NCBI GenBank assembly: GCA_039029355.1
Contig: JBCCGI010000008.1
Location: forward strand, 1-64,000
Source of the DNA: JBCCGI01 sp039029355
GTDB lineage: Bacteria; Planctomycetota; UBA1135; GCA-002686595
DNA: 64,000 nucleotides
Reading direction: 5' to 3'
Shown: piece after piece, positions 41,662 to 51,610 of the stretch
How positions within the stretch are numbered: position 1 is the stretch's first letter
Layout: each line of letters opens with the position of its first letter
The notes under the pieces: generated by a model
The model's database searches: none
Told to the model about the DNA's origin: nothing
What the model saw: only the letters and a program-made list of their open reading frames with translations
Position numbers and translations under genes: made by a program

Positions 41662-44139
41662 TCAGAGCGCGGTGATCGTCACGCGCTCCGCGTTGGTGAA
41701 GGAGAACGGCGCTCCGACCAGCGCCTGGAAGAAGACCGTGTTGCCGACCAGCGCCGGCTGCGCCGGCACGGGCGTCGGGACCGTCTCGACGCCGTCCGCG
41801 CCCAGGGTGCCGCCGGTGACGACCTGCAGGCCGAGCGGCGCGAGCTTGAGCGTGCCGAACGGGGCCAGGTCCAGGCTCCCGGCGCCGGTCGAGAAGGCCA
41901 GCGTCCACGGCGCGCCGACCGAGCCGTGCACGTCGAAGAACACCGTCTTGCCGATGCCGGGGAAGTCCGGCGCTACGAGCTGGCGCGTCAGGTTCGTCAG
42001 CAGCACGTCCGACTCCGGATCGATGATGATGCCACCGCCGAAGGGGTCGCCGAAGCTGTCGTCGATGGCGAGCAGCACGTCCGGGTCGCCGTCTCCGTCG
42101 ACGTCCCCCACCGCGGCGCGCCTGGGATCGAAGAAGTAGTTCAGGATGTCGGGCTGGCCGTCGGAGAAGAAGGCGGCGCCGTCGTTCAGCAGCAGCTGCA
42201 CCCCGTCGGTGGACTCGTGGACGTTGAAGACGTCGACGTCGCCGTCGCCCTCAAAGTCGAACAGCTCGGTCCACCCGGACGCGAAACCGCTGGGCGGAAG
42301 CTGGGCCGTGGCGTCGACGTAGGCGAGGGTTCCGGTGGCGAGGTAGAGCCGGTCCTGGCCGTCGACGCCGAAGTAGAGGTCGACGAGCCCGTCGCCGCTC
42401 AGTTCCGCCGCGACGGCCGTCCGGTTGGTGGCCGTGAACGGGAGGGACGCGGTGTCGTCGGAGAAGCCCCCCGCGCCGTCGTTGAGCTGCAGCGTGACCG
42501 AGCCGCCCACGCCCAGGACGTCGAGGTCGCCGTCGGCATCCAGGTCGACCAGGCTCACGCCGAACCGGTTCTGGAGCCCCGGCAGCGCCCCGTCGCTGAC
42601 GTCGGCGAAGCCGCCCGTACCGTCGTTGAGGAAGAGCGCGTCGTCGGTGCTCGAGAAGGTGCCCAGGAACGACGACCCGAAGTACAGGTCGCAGTCCCCG
42701 TCGCCGTCGACGTCCCCCGCGGCGACCGCCTCGTGGGCGCCGGTGAGCGGCTGCTTCGTCAGCCCGCCGGCTCCGTCCCCGAAGAGCACGTGGCTGAACT
42801 CGTCCGCCACCGCCAGGTCGAAGTCCCCGTCGCCGTCGAGGTCCGCGGCGGCCGCGTCGTAGCTGTCGGTCGTGCCCGCGACCGGCGAGGGCCCGGAGAC
42901 CAGGCGCCCAAAGCCGTCGTTGACGTAGACGTGGTTCGTGCCGCGGTTGGCCGCAAACGCGTCGAGGTCGCCGTCCGAGTCGAGGTCGACGAGCTCGACG
43001 CCGAGCGTCGGCAGCTCCTCGATGGCGAAGGGCGCCGAGACGTCGGTGAAGCTCCCCGTGCCGTCGTTGAGCAGCAAGCGGTCGCGCTGTCCCTCCACGA
43101 AGAGCCCCCCGATCGGCACGACGTCGCTGGCCTGCAGGAGGTCGGGGTCCCCGTCGCCGTCCAGGTCCTCGAACGCGATGGAGCTGGTCGGCAGCGGGCT
43201 GTCCACGTCCTCGGCGGACGCGGTGAAGAAGCCGCTGCCGTCGTTCAGCACGATCCGGTTCGTGTCCGAGGCGCCGGCCGTCGCCGCGTCGAGGTCGCCA
43301 TCTCCGTCGACGTCCGCCAGGTGCACCTCGGCCGTTTCCTCGTCGAGCCCAGGCAGCTGGCCCGAGGCGTCCAGGAAGCCGGCCGCCCCGTCGTTCAGGA
43401 GCAGCGCGTTCGCGCCGTCGCGGGACCAGTACGCGTCCAGGTCGCCGTCGTCGTCCACGTCCCCGAGCGCCGGCGCACCGAGCAACGCGATCGGCGGCAG
43501 CGGCGTGGTCGAGAACACGCCCGCGCCGTCGTTCAGCAGGGCGGCGCAGTTCTGCAGGTAGTCCGCGTCGCCGTCGCCGTCCAGGTCGCCGAAGGTCCCG
43601 GGGTTGATGCAGCCGCCCGGCAGGCCCGCGCTGCCGTCGACGAAGGTCCCGCTGCCGTCGTTCAGCAGCAGCTCGTCGATCGTCCCGGCGCGGAGCAGGT
43701 CGGGATCGCCGTCGCCGTCCACGTCGGCGGCCTCGAGCGAACCGGTCGCGCAGCAGCCGCCGACGAACGGCGCCTCGACGAACTCGCCGCCGTTGTAGAG
43801 GAACAGAATGTCGGGACCGGTCCGCGCGCTCAAGAGGTCGAGGTCGCCATCGCCCTCCACGTCGACCAGCAGGCCGTTGTTGGCGTCTCCAGCCATCGAG
43901 AGCTGCGTCTCGTCGCGGAAGAGCACGCCCGGCAGGTTGCGGTAGAAGCGCGTGCCGGACCCGAAGCTGACCACGACGTCGGTGTCCCCGTCGCCGTCGA
44001 CGTCGCCGACCTCGATCCTCTCGCCGCCCCCAGCATCCGGGGGGTAGGGTCGGTGGGTCTGGGTCAGGAGCTCCTTCTGTCCGCTTGCGAGAGGGGTGAA
44101 AAGAGCCGCGACGAGAAGAGGAAGGATCCGATCGCGCAC
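41662..44139 (-). CDS. Exported VCBS / FG-GAP repeat protein, copy 2
   Basis: 825 residues from GTG 44139, with AGGAGG (44145-44150) 5 nt upstream. A signal peptide ends near LASGQ. The domain order is the same as in copy 1: about thirteen DVDGDGD-type calcium-loop repeats, then the shared C-terminal beta module (PDFPGIGKTVFFDVHG...FTNAERVTITAL). Similarity to copy 1 covers the whole length and reaches about 90% by eye over the last 300 bp, so the duplication is fairly recent. The sigma relic lies just beyond its stop, mirroring the intact sigma gene next to copy 1. It is likely a secreted or surface protein; the function is unknown. Confidence 0.83.
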   Translation of the reverse strand: MRDRILPLLVAALFTPLASGQKELLTQTHRPYPPDAGGGERIEVGDVDGDGDTDVVVSFGSGTRFYRNLPGVLFRDETQLSMAGDANNGLLVDVEGDGDLDLLSARTGPDILFLYNGGEFVEAPFVGGCCATGSLEAADVDGDGDPDLLRAGTIDELLLNDGSGTFVDGSAGLPGGCINPGTFGDLDGDGDADYLQNCAALLNDGAGVFSTTPLPPIALLGAPALGDVDDDGDLDAYWSRDGANALLLNDGAAGFLDASGQLPGLDEETAEVHLADVDGDGDLDAATAGASDTNRIVLNDGSGFFTASAEDVDSPLPTSSIAFEDLDGDGDPDLLQASDVVPIGGLFVEGQRDRLLLNDGTGSFTDVSAPFAIEELPTLGVELVDLDSDGDLDAFAANRGTNHVYVNDGFGRLVSGPSPVAGTTDSYDAAAADLDGDGDFDLAVADEFSHVLFGDGAGGLTKQPLTGAHEAVAAGDVDGDGDCDLYFGSSFLGTFSSTDDALFLNDGTGGFADVSDGALPGLQNRFGVSLVDLDADGDLDVLGVGGSVTLQLNDGAGGFSDDTASLPFTATNRTAVAAELSGDGLVDLYFGVDGQDRLYLATGTLAYVDATAQLPPSGFASGWTELFDFEGDGDVDVFNVHESTDGVQLLLNDGAAFFSDGQPDILNYFFDPRRAAVGDVDGDGDPDVLLAIDDSFGDPFGGGIIIDPESDVLLTNLTRQLVAPDFPGIGKTVFFDVHGSVGAPWTLAFSTGAGSLDLAPFGTLKLAPLGLQVVTGGTLGADGVETVPTPVPAQPALVGNTVFFQALVGAPFSFTNAERVTITAL

Positions 44140-44491
44140 AGTTGCCTCCTTAGGCCGAGGGGGGAGGGAGACCGTCCAATTCGAATGTACTCGTCGCGAC
44201 CGAATCCCGCAGACGGCAGAAGCGCGGGAAATCGAGGAGGCGGGCTGGAGCGCGTCCGAGGGCCCACCGACCGCGCATCGACGCGCCGCTGGAGTAGCCT
44301 ACGGTCATGAGAGTCCGTCAGGACCTCCTCGCCATCCTGATCGGCGACGGCGCTCGGGCGCGGTGTCGCAGGCCAGGCTGAGCTCGACTCGGTCCCGCCG
44401 GGCGGTTTGGTGAGCTGGGTTAGGCTGGAGTCAACACTTGCCACGGGTACGGCTCCGTACCCTTCGACCACCAGCTTCTAGGGAGAGCGCC
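44140..44491. other. Gene-free stretch between divergent exported-protein genes
   Basis: 352 bp. The part next to VCBS copy 2 resembles the upstream region of copy 1 in short blocks (GAATCC...GACGGCA). A perfect hairpin (44445-44452 with 44455-44462, 2-nt loop) lies 29 bp before the ATG at 44492. A GGGAG ribosome binding site is at 44481-44485. No supportable gene. Confidence 0.5.
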
Positions 44492-45853
44492 ATGACGACG
44501 AGTTTCTTCCCGGCCTCGCTTTCGTTCGGCCTGCTAGCGTTCGCGCCGGTTGCAGCGGCTCAGACCCTCTACGGCGTGGACGGTCCCGCCGGCCTCGCGC
44601 GGGAGTTTCCCTCCGCCGCCGGGGGAGCCTGTCCCCAGCCGAACCCGTTCCAGAGCTCCTGGGACTTCACCGCGATCCCGAACTGCGGCCCGCTGCCGCT
44701 CGCCTTCGGCGGCCCGCCGAGCCTCGCCGGGGACCTCGCGATCGACAAGGCGAACGACAACGTCTACCTCACCGACGGCTCGATCATCGCCAGCTATGAG
44801 GCGGGCGACGCCACCGCCGGCATCGCCCCCGGACAGCGCCTCGAGGGCTTTGTGCCGTCGGTGCTGCTCACGGGCAACCCGCCCTTTCCAGGGCCTCTGA
44901 CCGGCCTCGGCGCCGTCGGCTCGCTCGGCGCCGTCCCCACCCTGGGCAACCCGCCGAACCTGCTCTGCACGAACGCGCAGACGAACCCCTGGTACATCGC
45001 TTCGATCACCCCGCCCAATCCGACTTGTAGCGGCGGCGGCGGCGCGTTCACGACCGGCTTTCTGGCGAGCAACCCGCTGCAGGTGAACGGCCTTCCGGCG
45101 GGGACGGGGGTCTTCACCGACGTCACCTACGACCCCACGGCGAACATGCTGTGGGTCTGCGACTCGAACGGCTGGGTGCACCGCATCAGCACCTTTGGAG
45201 CGGCGCTCGCCTCGACGCAGGTTACCGCCGCGGGCACCTGCGGCTTGACCGCGCCACTGACGGGCATCGCCTTCGACACGGCGACCCCCTCGGTCATCAC
45301 CGGAGGCCCCGGCGCGCTGTACGTGACCGACGGCACCAACGTCGCCTACCTCGACGTGAACGCGCTGGCGGCCGGCCCGACCTTCTATACCCCCACGACC
45401 TGCACGCCCACCGCGGCCCCCATCTCAGGACTGGCCTACACCGCCCACAGCATCAACTACGGCACGCCCGGTGGACTGCCCACCATCTCCACCGTCGGAC
45501 AGTCGACCTCGCCGTCGCTGAACCACAAGGTGACGCTGACCAACGCGCCGGCGGGTCAGTTCATGTACCTGTTCTACGGCTCGAATACGGGAGCGCCCCT
45601 GGGCTACCACTGCCCGCCGCAGCCGGCCGGCTCCGGGCAGTCGCTCTACGTGGACATCGCCCTGCCCGCGGGGGGCTCGATCTTCCTCGGCCCCACGCCG
45701 GGAGGGGCGGGCACGTTCGCCGTTTCCGCCACCCTCCCACCCGGAATCCCGGTGGGCTCTAGCCTCTTCGTCCAGGTCTTCTTCGTCTCCCCTCCGCCCG
45801 GCCCGGTCCTGGCGACCGAGGGGGCGGAGTTCACGATCTCGCGGCAGTTCTGA
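44492..45853 (+). CDS. Exported protein of unknown function, propeller-like, with C-terminal beta module
   Basis: 453 residues from ATG 44492 with good spacing to GGGAG. A signal peptide (MTTSFFPASLSFGLLAFAPVAAAQ) is present. The body shows repeated strand patterns such as LAIDKANDNVYLTDGS, VTYDPTANMLWVCDSNGWVHRIS and LYVTDGTNVAYLD, consistent with an NHL/YVTN-like propeller, plus several paired cysteines (CPQPNP, IPNC, LLCTN, PTCSG). The last 115 residues are a separate beta module. No catalytic motif. It is probably extracellular. Confidence 0.7.
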   Translation: MTTSFFPASLSFGLLAFAPVAAAQTLYGVDGPAGLAREFPSAAGGACPQPNPFQSSWDFTAIPNCGPLPLAFGGPPSLAGDLAIDKANDNVYLTDGSIIASYEAGDATAGIAPGQRLEGFVPSVLLTGNPPFPGPLTGLGAVGSLGAVPTLGNPPNLLCTNAQTNPWYIASITPPNPTCSGGGGAFTTGFLASNPLQVNGLPAGTGVFTDVTYDPTANMLWVCDSNGWVHRISTFGAALASTQVTAAGTCGLTAPLTGIAFDTATPSVITGGPGALYVTDGTNVAYLDVNALAAGPTFYTPTTCTPTAAPISGLAYTAHSINYGTPGGLPTISTVGQSTSPSLNHKVTLTNAPAGQFMYLFYGSNTGAPLGYHCPPQPAGSGQSLYVDIALPAGGSIFLGPTPGGAGTFAVSATLPPGIPVGSSLFVQVFFVSPPPGPVLATEGAEFTISRQF

Positions 45854-45985
45854 GCCGGTGCAACCGAACTCGCTTGGGAGAAACGGCTTGCGGAGACCCG
45901 CCGTAGTTTCTCCTAGGCGGATGCACTCGATGCAGCGCGGAGTGTGTCCTCGGTCGGGGTCGCCGAACCGCCCCGCCTGACCGCC

Positions 45986-48925
45986 ATGGACCGCGCTCCG
46001 CTCCCGCCCGACGATCTGATCCTGCACACCGAGGCGCTCCGCGCCCTCGCGCGCGGGATCCTCGGCGACGCGCATCGGGCCGAGGACGTGGTCCAGGACG
46101 CCTTCCTGGCGGCGATCGAGGGAGAAACGGAAACGGTCCGCTCGCTCCCGCGATGGCTGAGTCGGGTGACGCGCAACCTCGCGCTCAACGTCCGCCGTTC
46201 GGAGCAGCACCGGCGCCTGCGTGAGCAGCGCGGGTCGCGGCAGGAGGCCGTCGGCTCGCACGGGGACGCATCGAGCGAGCTCGCGCTGCGCGAGCTCGTG
46301 ACGCGGGCCATCGACGATCTGCCGGAGCCGTACCGAACGGCGATCCAGCTGCGGTACGTCGAAGAGCTCCAGCCGCGGCACATCGCCGCTCGGCTCGACG
46401 TTCCGCTCAACACCGTCAAGGCCCGGCTGCGGCGCGCGCTCGACATGCTGCGCCGTTCCCTCGACGAGCGGTCCGACGGCGACCGGCAGCGCTGGCAGGT
46501 GGGGATGGCGGCGTTCCTCGGTCGCCGCAAGCCGGCGGTCGGCGCGCCGGCGGTGCTGATCGTCGGTGCCGTCGCCGTGTCGATCGCGGTCGTCCTCTCG
46601 GTCGCGTGGTGGAGCTCGAAGCCAAGCGTACCGCGACCGGCGGAGACCGCGGTCTCGCGCGGGCCGGCGGCGGAACGGTCCGTGGACGTCGCCCCGCCCG
46701 CCGCGCGGTCCGCGGCCGAGCCGAGCCGGCGCGCGGTCGACGTCTCCACGCCGGAAGGAGCCGAGGAGCGCGGCACGCTCGTCGTCCGCGTGCTCTGGCC
46801 GGACGACACGCCGGCGGCCGGCGTCTGGCTCAGCCTCCACCCGCGTGCGACCCGGCCCCTGGGAGTCGTCGAGCTGCGGACCGGCGACGACGGGACCGTG
46901 CGCGCCGAGCTTCCGGCCGGAGCCGTCGAGGTCGCCTCCGACCGCGGCGGGCTCTGGGGTGCGACGGTGAAGGCCGCCGCCATTGAGAAGGCACAGTTCC
47001 GCCTACACCGCGGCGTCACCGTCGAAGGGGTCGTGCTGGACGGCTTCGATCGACCGGTCGCGGGCGCCGGCATCTGGCTGACCGCGCCGCGCTCCGACTG
47101 GCTGGCGGGCCGCATCGTGGCGGCGAGCGGCGCGGACGGCGCGTTTCGGGTTCGCGCGGTCGATCCCGAGATGTCGCTGGGGGCGCGCGCCGCGGGCTTT
47201 GCTCCGGCGGAGCTCCTGGACCTGAGCTTCGAGGACACCTCGACCTCGCCCGTCCGGGTCCGCCTGCGGCTCGACACCCCCGGAGGTGCGCTGCGCGGGA
47301 CGGTTCGCGATCCGAACGGGGCGCCGCTCCCCTCGGCGCGCGTGGCCGTCGGTGAGTTTCAGAGCATGGTCAGCGCGCGCGCCGGCGGGTCGTTCATCGA
47401 GCACCTGACGCCGACGTCGGTGGAGACCGACGCGGACGGCCGCTTCGCCTGCGACGGCTTGCCCACGGGCGAGGTTCCGATCTTCGTCTGGGCGGACGGC
47501 TTCCCGGTGCTGCGCAGCGCGGCGCGCGTCGATGCGGGCGAGACGCGCGAGGTCGAGCTCGTGCTCGCGGCTGCCGCAACCGTCCACGGCGTCGTTCGCG
47601 ACGGACACGGCCGCCCGGTCGCCGGCGCCGCCGTCGCGTCGGTGGCGCCCGCCTTCCACGGCGTCTACCTCGACCCCGCCGGGTGTCCGAACGACCAGCC
47701 CTATCCGCGCGCCGTCGCGCGGACCGACTCAGACGGCCGCTACGCGTTGAGCTGGGTGCAGCCGGGCAGCGCGCACCTCGTCGCGTGGGACGGCGCGAGG
47801 AGCGCGCTCGACCTCGCCGCGCTCGCGGTCGAGGCGGGCGCTCACGTGCGCTGGGACCCCGTCGTCGCGGTCCGCCCCGCGATCCGCGGCCGGGTGGTGG
47901 ACGCGTACGGGCAGGCGATAGAGACGACGGTGTACGCGACCGCCACCGAGGGCGAGCGGATCCGCCGCGTCGTGGACACCGACGACCAGGGGCGCTTCGT
48001 CGTGCCGCGCTGCGACGACCGGGACTACGGGCTCGTGGTCGAGAGCGAGATCCACTTCGCACACCCGAACGCCGAGCCGCCGCGCTCGGCGCGCCCCGGG
48101 CCGGGCGAGGTTCTGATCCGCGTGGAGGACGGCGGCTACGAGCCCCTGGCCGCGGCTGCGGGTCGGCTGGTCGACGAGGGCGAGCGCCTGGCGGGACTCG
48201 AGGGGCTCGCTGTCTCGCTGCGGACCGAAGCCCCCCCCGCCGCCTTCCCGGGACGCGTCCAGGGGCTCGACTTCGCCTTCGAGGGCGTCCCGCCGGGGCG
48301 CTATCGCCTGGTCGTCTACCAGTTCCAGAGCGTCGTGCACCAGGAGGCCTGGTTCGAGCTCGCGCCCGGCGAGCGGGCCGAGCTCGGCGACGTGACGACG
48401 CGGCCGGGAGGCTCGATCGTCGTGACGCCCGCCGCGCTCGACGGCGTCACGCTGGACGGCGCCGAGTGCTTCCTCGACCGCGTGGCCTTCGCCGACTACG
48501 TCCAGCTCGTGCGGCGCGGCGATGAGTTCTTCGCGGACAACGTCGAGGACGGGCGCTACCGCGTCTGGGTCGTCGGCCCGGGCCTCGCCCACGCGCAGCG
48601 CTTCGTCGAGCTGGAGGCGGAGCGCGAGGCTCGCGTCGAGCTGCCCTGCGAGCCCGGCGTCGACCGCGCCTTCGTCGCCCGCGCCGCAAAGGGAACCGTC
48701 TGGACCAAGGCCCTCTTCCGCCTGTCGGACGAGGCGGGGCGCGCTCTGCTCGAGTACGACCACCCCATGGCCGCGACGTCGAACCCGCTCTTCTGGACGC
48801 CGCGCCTGCCGCCCGGGCGCTTCGCGCTGCACGTCCGGACCGACACGGGGCTCGAGGCCCGCGCCGAATTCGACGCATCGAACCTCGAGCCCTGGCTGGG
48901 GCCGCTGCAGCTCAATCTGCGCTGA
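45986..48925 (+). CDS. ECF-type sigma factor with membrane helix and carboxypeptidase-regulatory-like repeats
   Basis: 979 residues from ATG 45986; a GTG at 45944 would add 14 residues. Sigma region 2 lies at about 12-75 (HRAEDVVQDAFLAAI, LPRWLSRVTRNLALNVRR), region 4 at about 100-160 (DLPEPYRTAIQLRYVEELQPRHIAARLDVPLNTVKARLRRAL). A membrane helix spans about 185-208. The remaining 770 residues are a linker and about seven CarboxypepD_reg-like beta domains (DGxGRPVAGAAV, DSDGRYALSWVQPG, DDQGRFVVPRC). Same architecture as 11062-13221. If the helix is inserted, the repeats face the periplasm while the sigma part stays inside, so activation would need release or a conformational signal. No anti-sigma gene is adjacent. 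Confidence 0.85.
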   Translation: MDRAPLPPDDLILHTEALRALARGILGDAHRAEDVVQDAFLAAIEGETETVRSLPRWLSRVTRNLALNVRRSEQHRRLREQRGSRQEAVGSHGDASSELALRELVTRAIDDLPEPYRTAIQLRYVEELQPRHIAARLDVPLNTVKARLRRALDMLRRSLDERSDGDRQRWQVGMAAFLGRRKPAVGAPAVLIVGAVAVSIAVVLSVAWWSSKPSVPRPAETAVSRGPAAERSVDVAPPAARSAAEPSRRAVDVSTPEGAEERGTLVVRVLWPDDTPAAGVWLSLHPRATRPLGVVELRTGDDGTVRAELPAGAVEVASDRGGLWGATVKAAAIEKAQFRLHRGVTVEGVVLDGFDRPVAGAGIWLTAPRSDWLAGRIVAASGADGAFRVRAVDPEMSLGARAAGFAPAELLDLSFEDTSTSPVRVRLRLDTPGGALRGTVRDPNGAPLPSARVAVGEFQSMVSARAGGSFIEHLTPTSVETDADGRFACDGLPTGEVPIFVWADGFPVLRSAARVDAGETREVELVLAAAATVHGVVRDGHGRPVAGAAVASVAPAFHGVYLDPAGCPNDQPYPRAVARTDSDGRYALSWVQPGSAHLVAWDGARSALDLAALAVEAGAHVRWDPVVAVRPAIRGRVVDAYGQAIETTVYATATEGERIRRVVDTDDQGRFVVPRCDDRDYGLVVESEIHFAHPNAEPPRSARPGPGEVLIRVEDGGYEPLAAAAGRLVDEGERLAGLEGLAVSLRTEAPPAAFPGRVQGLDFAFEGVPPGRYRLVVYQFQSVVHQEAWFELAPGERAELGDVTTRPGGSIVVTPAALDGVTLDGAECFLDRVAFADYVQLVRRGDEFFADNVEDGRYRVWVVGPGLAHAQRFVELEAEREARVELPCEPGVDRAFVARAAKGTVWTKALFRLSDEAGRALLEYDHPMAATSNPLFWTPRLPPGRFALHVRTDTGLEARAEFDASNLEPWLGPLQLNLR

Positions 48926-48928
48926 CCG

Positions 48929-49735
48929 CTAGAAGCCGGTCCAAAGACCGTTCGACAGCGAGATCTGGGTGAAGGTCGGATCGACCACCCCCCACTGGAA
49001 CGCGATCTCGCCGCTGAAGCCGACGAGGAACGAGATCGGAACCTCGACCGTCCCGTCGGCCGCGACGACGTCGGACGCGACGAGCGCCGTGACCCCGGGA
49101 TTCAGGACCATCGTCCCGTCGCCGAACGGGAGGAAGGGGAACGCGAGCGGGCCGTGGTACAGGTACGCGAAGCCGCCGGCCTCCGCGTTCTCGAGCGTCA
49201 CGACGAGGTTCGGATTGGCCTCCTTCGGCGTGCACGGAATCGCCGCCTTGGTGAAGCCGGTGATCGGGATCCGCGGCGGCCCCTGCTGGATGTCGAAGGA
49301 GATCACCGGACGACCGATGCCGCTCGGCTGGGTGTTGCCGAGGCCGACCGCGAACACTTCGGATCCGGGCTCTTCCATGAAGAAGAACTCGAGCGGCGCC
49401 GGGGCGGCGACGAAGCTGCCGACCACCTCGACCGAGCCGTAGGCCGTGCTCTGCGGCGTGACCTGGCAGCCCGCGAAGGACAGGAACAGCGGCACGCGGG
49501 CGCGGACCTCGGTGGCGGTGACGCTCTCCGGCGTGACGTCGATCGCGGTCGTGCCGGACGGAAAGCCGGTCTCGCCGGTGAACCGAACGCTGGTCGTCAG
49601 ATCGAGGCCGCTGCCCTGGAGGATCACGAGATCGCCGGGCATCGCGGCCGCGGGGACCGCTCGGTCGAGGGTCTGCGCCTGCGGGAGGGTGGTGGCTAGG
49701 GCGAAGGAGAGGAGCTGGAACGTGAGGTATCGCAT
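48929..49735 (-). CDS. Exported IPT/TIG-domain protein with C-terminal beta module
   Basis: 268 residues from ATG 49735, with a signal peptide (MRYLTFQLLSFALATTLPQAQ). The first mature domain (about 28-115) has PGDLVILQGSGLDLTTSVRFTG and VTATEVRARVP, the IPT/TIG Ig-like pattern. The remainder is a beta module ending ISLSNGLWTGF, like other exported proteins here. A binding or structural role is likely. It converges with the sigma-factor gene with a 3-bp gap. Confidence 0.72.
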   Translation of the reverse strand: MRYLTFQLLSFALATTLPQAQTLDRAVPAAAMPGDLVILQGSGLDLTTSVRFTGETGFPSGTTAIDVTPESVTATEVRARVPLFLSFAGCQVTPQSTAYGSVEVVGSFVAAPAPLEFFFMEEPGSEVFAVGLGNTQPSGIGRPVISFDIQQGPPRIPITGFTKAAIPCTPKEANPNLVVTLENAEAGGFAYLYHGPLAFPFLPFGDGTMVLNPGVTALVASDVVAADGTVEVPISFLVGFSGEIAFQWGVVDPTFTQISLSNGLWTGF

Positions 49736-49951
49736 GAAGGAGGGAGCTTGGGTCAAGCGAAGGGTCGGCCCGACCGGGCCGCCACGGTCCTGACACACGC
49801 GCCCACCCGATCGAGTGCAGAAAAGGGACCTGGCCGCCCTGGCGGGCCGGCGCGAAGGGAATCCTGCGTCGGAATGCCAATCCACCTTCCGGCGGCCTCC
49901 GTAGGCCCGGGTGAACACCTCGTCCAGCACCCCCTCACCAAGGAGCCGCCC

Positions 49952-51151
49952 TTGAAGACCCTCTCCTCCGTCCTCGCGTCCGCCTCGCTCGCCTTCGCCC
50001 TGACCGCAACCGCCGAGGCCCAGTGCCTGGGCCCCGATCAGTTCGAGACGGGTGCGTGCTGCAGCACGATCACGCCCAACCTGCCCACCTTCCCGCTGAC
50101 GGTGAACCTCCAGGCCCAGGGCGACTGCTGGAACTCCTGCACGCTGACGGGGGTGGAGTGCCTGATCCTCGACATCTCGCCGCCCGACAGCACCGGCATC
50201 TGCGGCAACTACTTCGCCCAGTTCACCGCCAGCGACTGCAGCTTCACGCCGGTGCTCTCCGGGGGCCTCGATCTCACCTACATGCGCACGTGGGACGAGG
50301 TCGACAGCACGGGCGAGGCGCTGCAGGTCTGGCGCTTCCACGCCAAGATCGACCTCTTCGAGGTGAGCCTGGCTCCCCCGATGTGCTCGATCCCCCCGGC
50401 CGCGAGCCTGACGACCCCGGCCTTTTACTACGGCTACGTCGACTACGCGTTCACCTGCTCGACCGGCAACTGGGAGACGGCGGTCGTGCTCTTCCACAAC
50501 TGCGACGCCTTCATCCACGACCCGGCCCTCTCGTCGACGCCCGGCGTCTTCAACCCGGCCTCGACCTACGCCATCGTCGCGCCCGACACCTTCGCGAATC
50601 CGTTCATCCCCTCGGTCGTCCCGGTCCCGCCGCCCGGCCCGACCATCGGCGGAGGGAAGCGCACGGTGCCGACGACGCCGTTCACCTGCCTCGCCACCGA
50701 GCGCATGACCCAGGGCTCGTGGATCCCGTCGATCACCGGCTGCCTGTGCCCGCTGGCCTTCGCCCCGGCGTACAACGCGACGGTCCACCTCGACGGCGCG
50801 ACGTTCTGCGGCAGCGGCTACGGCTCGCTCAACTTCTACCCGACGCTGCCCTGGTTCGACTTCGTCACGAGCTCGATCGGCACCTGGTCGACGGACGCCA
50901 GCTATCCGGGGGATGAGATGGTCCACGTCGGCGAGGGCCTGGTCTTCGAGAACCACGGCTGCCCGGCGAACCAGACGGTCGACGTGATGTACGGGAGCGT
51001 CACGCAGCAGGGCTACGACGTCGCGGCCCCGCTGACGCAGACCTTCGTCGACCTCGCGAGCAACTACACCCAGCTCATCCCGGGTCCGTACGTGCCGCCC
51101 TTCTTCGGCAACGTCATGGAGACGCGGCACCTGATCTACTACAACCTCTAG
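49952..51151 (+). CDS. Exported cysteine-rich protein of unknown function
   Basis: 399 residues from TTG 49952, chosen because AAGGAG (49940-49945) lies 6 nt upstream and the signal peptide (LKTLSSVLASASLAFALTATAEA) starts there. The mature part has about 14 cysteines, many in pairs (GACCST, DCWNSC, CLCP), so several disulfides are likely. It has no recognisable family or catalytic motif. Aromatic-rich strands suggest a beta-sandwich fold. A strong compound hairpin follows the stop. Confidence 0.7.
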   Translation: MKTLSSVLASASLAFALTATAEAQCLGPDQFETGACCSTITPNLPTFPLTVNLQAQGDCWNSCTLTGVECLILDISPPDSTGICGNYFAQFTASDCSFTPVLSGGLDLTYMRTWDEVDSTGEALQVWRFHAKIDLFEVSLAPPMCSIPPAASLTTPAFYYGYVDYAFTCSTGNWETAVVLFHNCDAFIHDPALSSTPGVFNPASTYAIVAPDTFANPFIPSVVPVPPPGPTIGGGKRTVPTTPFTCLATERMTQGSWIPSITGCLCPLAFAPAYNATVHLDGATFCGSGYGSLNFYPTLPWFDFVTSSIGTWSTDASYPGDEMVHVGEGLVFENHGCPANQTVDVMYGSVTQQGYDVAAPLTQTFVDLASNYTQLIPGPYVPPFFGNVMETRHLIYYNL

Positions 51152-51161
51152 GGAACGATCG

Positions 51162-51220
51162 GAACGAGCGGGTGACGGCCTCCTGCGGCGCGCGAGCGCG
51201 GCGGGAGGCCGCGCTCGTTC
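51162..51220 (+). terminator. Compound hairpin after the cysteine-rich protein gene
   Basis: An outer 9-bp stem (51162-51170 with 51212-51220) and an inner 11-bp stem with one G.T pair (51176-51186 with 51201-51211) are separated by a 5-nt bulge, with a 14-nt loop. It starts 10 nt after the stop at 51151 and is a probable terminator despite lacking a T-tract. Confidence 0.6.
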
Positions 51221-51610
51221 TGGAGCAAGGCGTCGAGCCCGACGACGGCAAGGCCCGTCTGCTGCGCAGTCCTTCCTCGCCCTCGCGCGCAAGCCCGCGA
51301 GACGGTAGCGCCGTGAGGCCACGACCAACGCCGACTCCGTTCCGCGGGAGCGGTGGAGTCCCTGCACGTCAGGCTCGCGCGGAGGTGTGAGTCGATCCGT
51401 GCCCGCCGCCCTGGCGCCGTTCTTCCAGGAGGCGCGCCGCCTCCGACGATGCGGCCGCGATAGCCCCCTCGAGAAGCTCCCGTCAGCCTTTGGACCGAGC
51501 GCGCCGGGACCGTCGAGCAAGGGCGCGGGAGTGGAGCCGCCCCGTGCTGCAGCCGAAGGGCGGCGTCGGATCGTGACGCCGACGTCGATGAGCGGCAGAC
51601 TCAGCTCGCC
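51221..51610. other. Gene-free stretch before the patatin gene
   Basis: 390 bp. Two short open frames exist (51172-51390 and 51387-51614) but both have low-complexity, shadow-like translations without convincing start signals. I see no clear promoter or repeat. Confidence 0.4.
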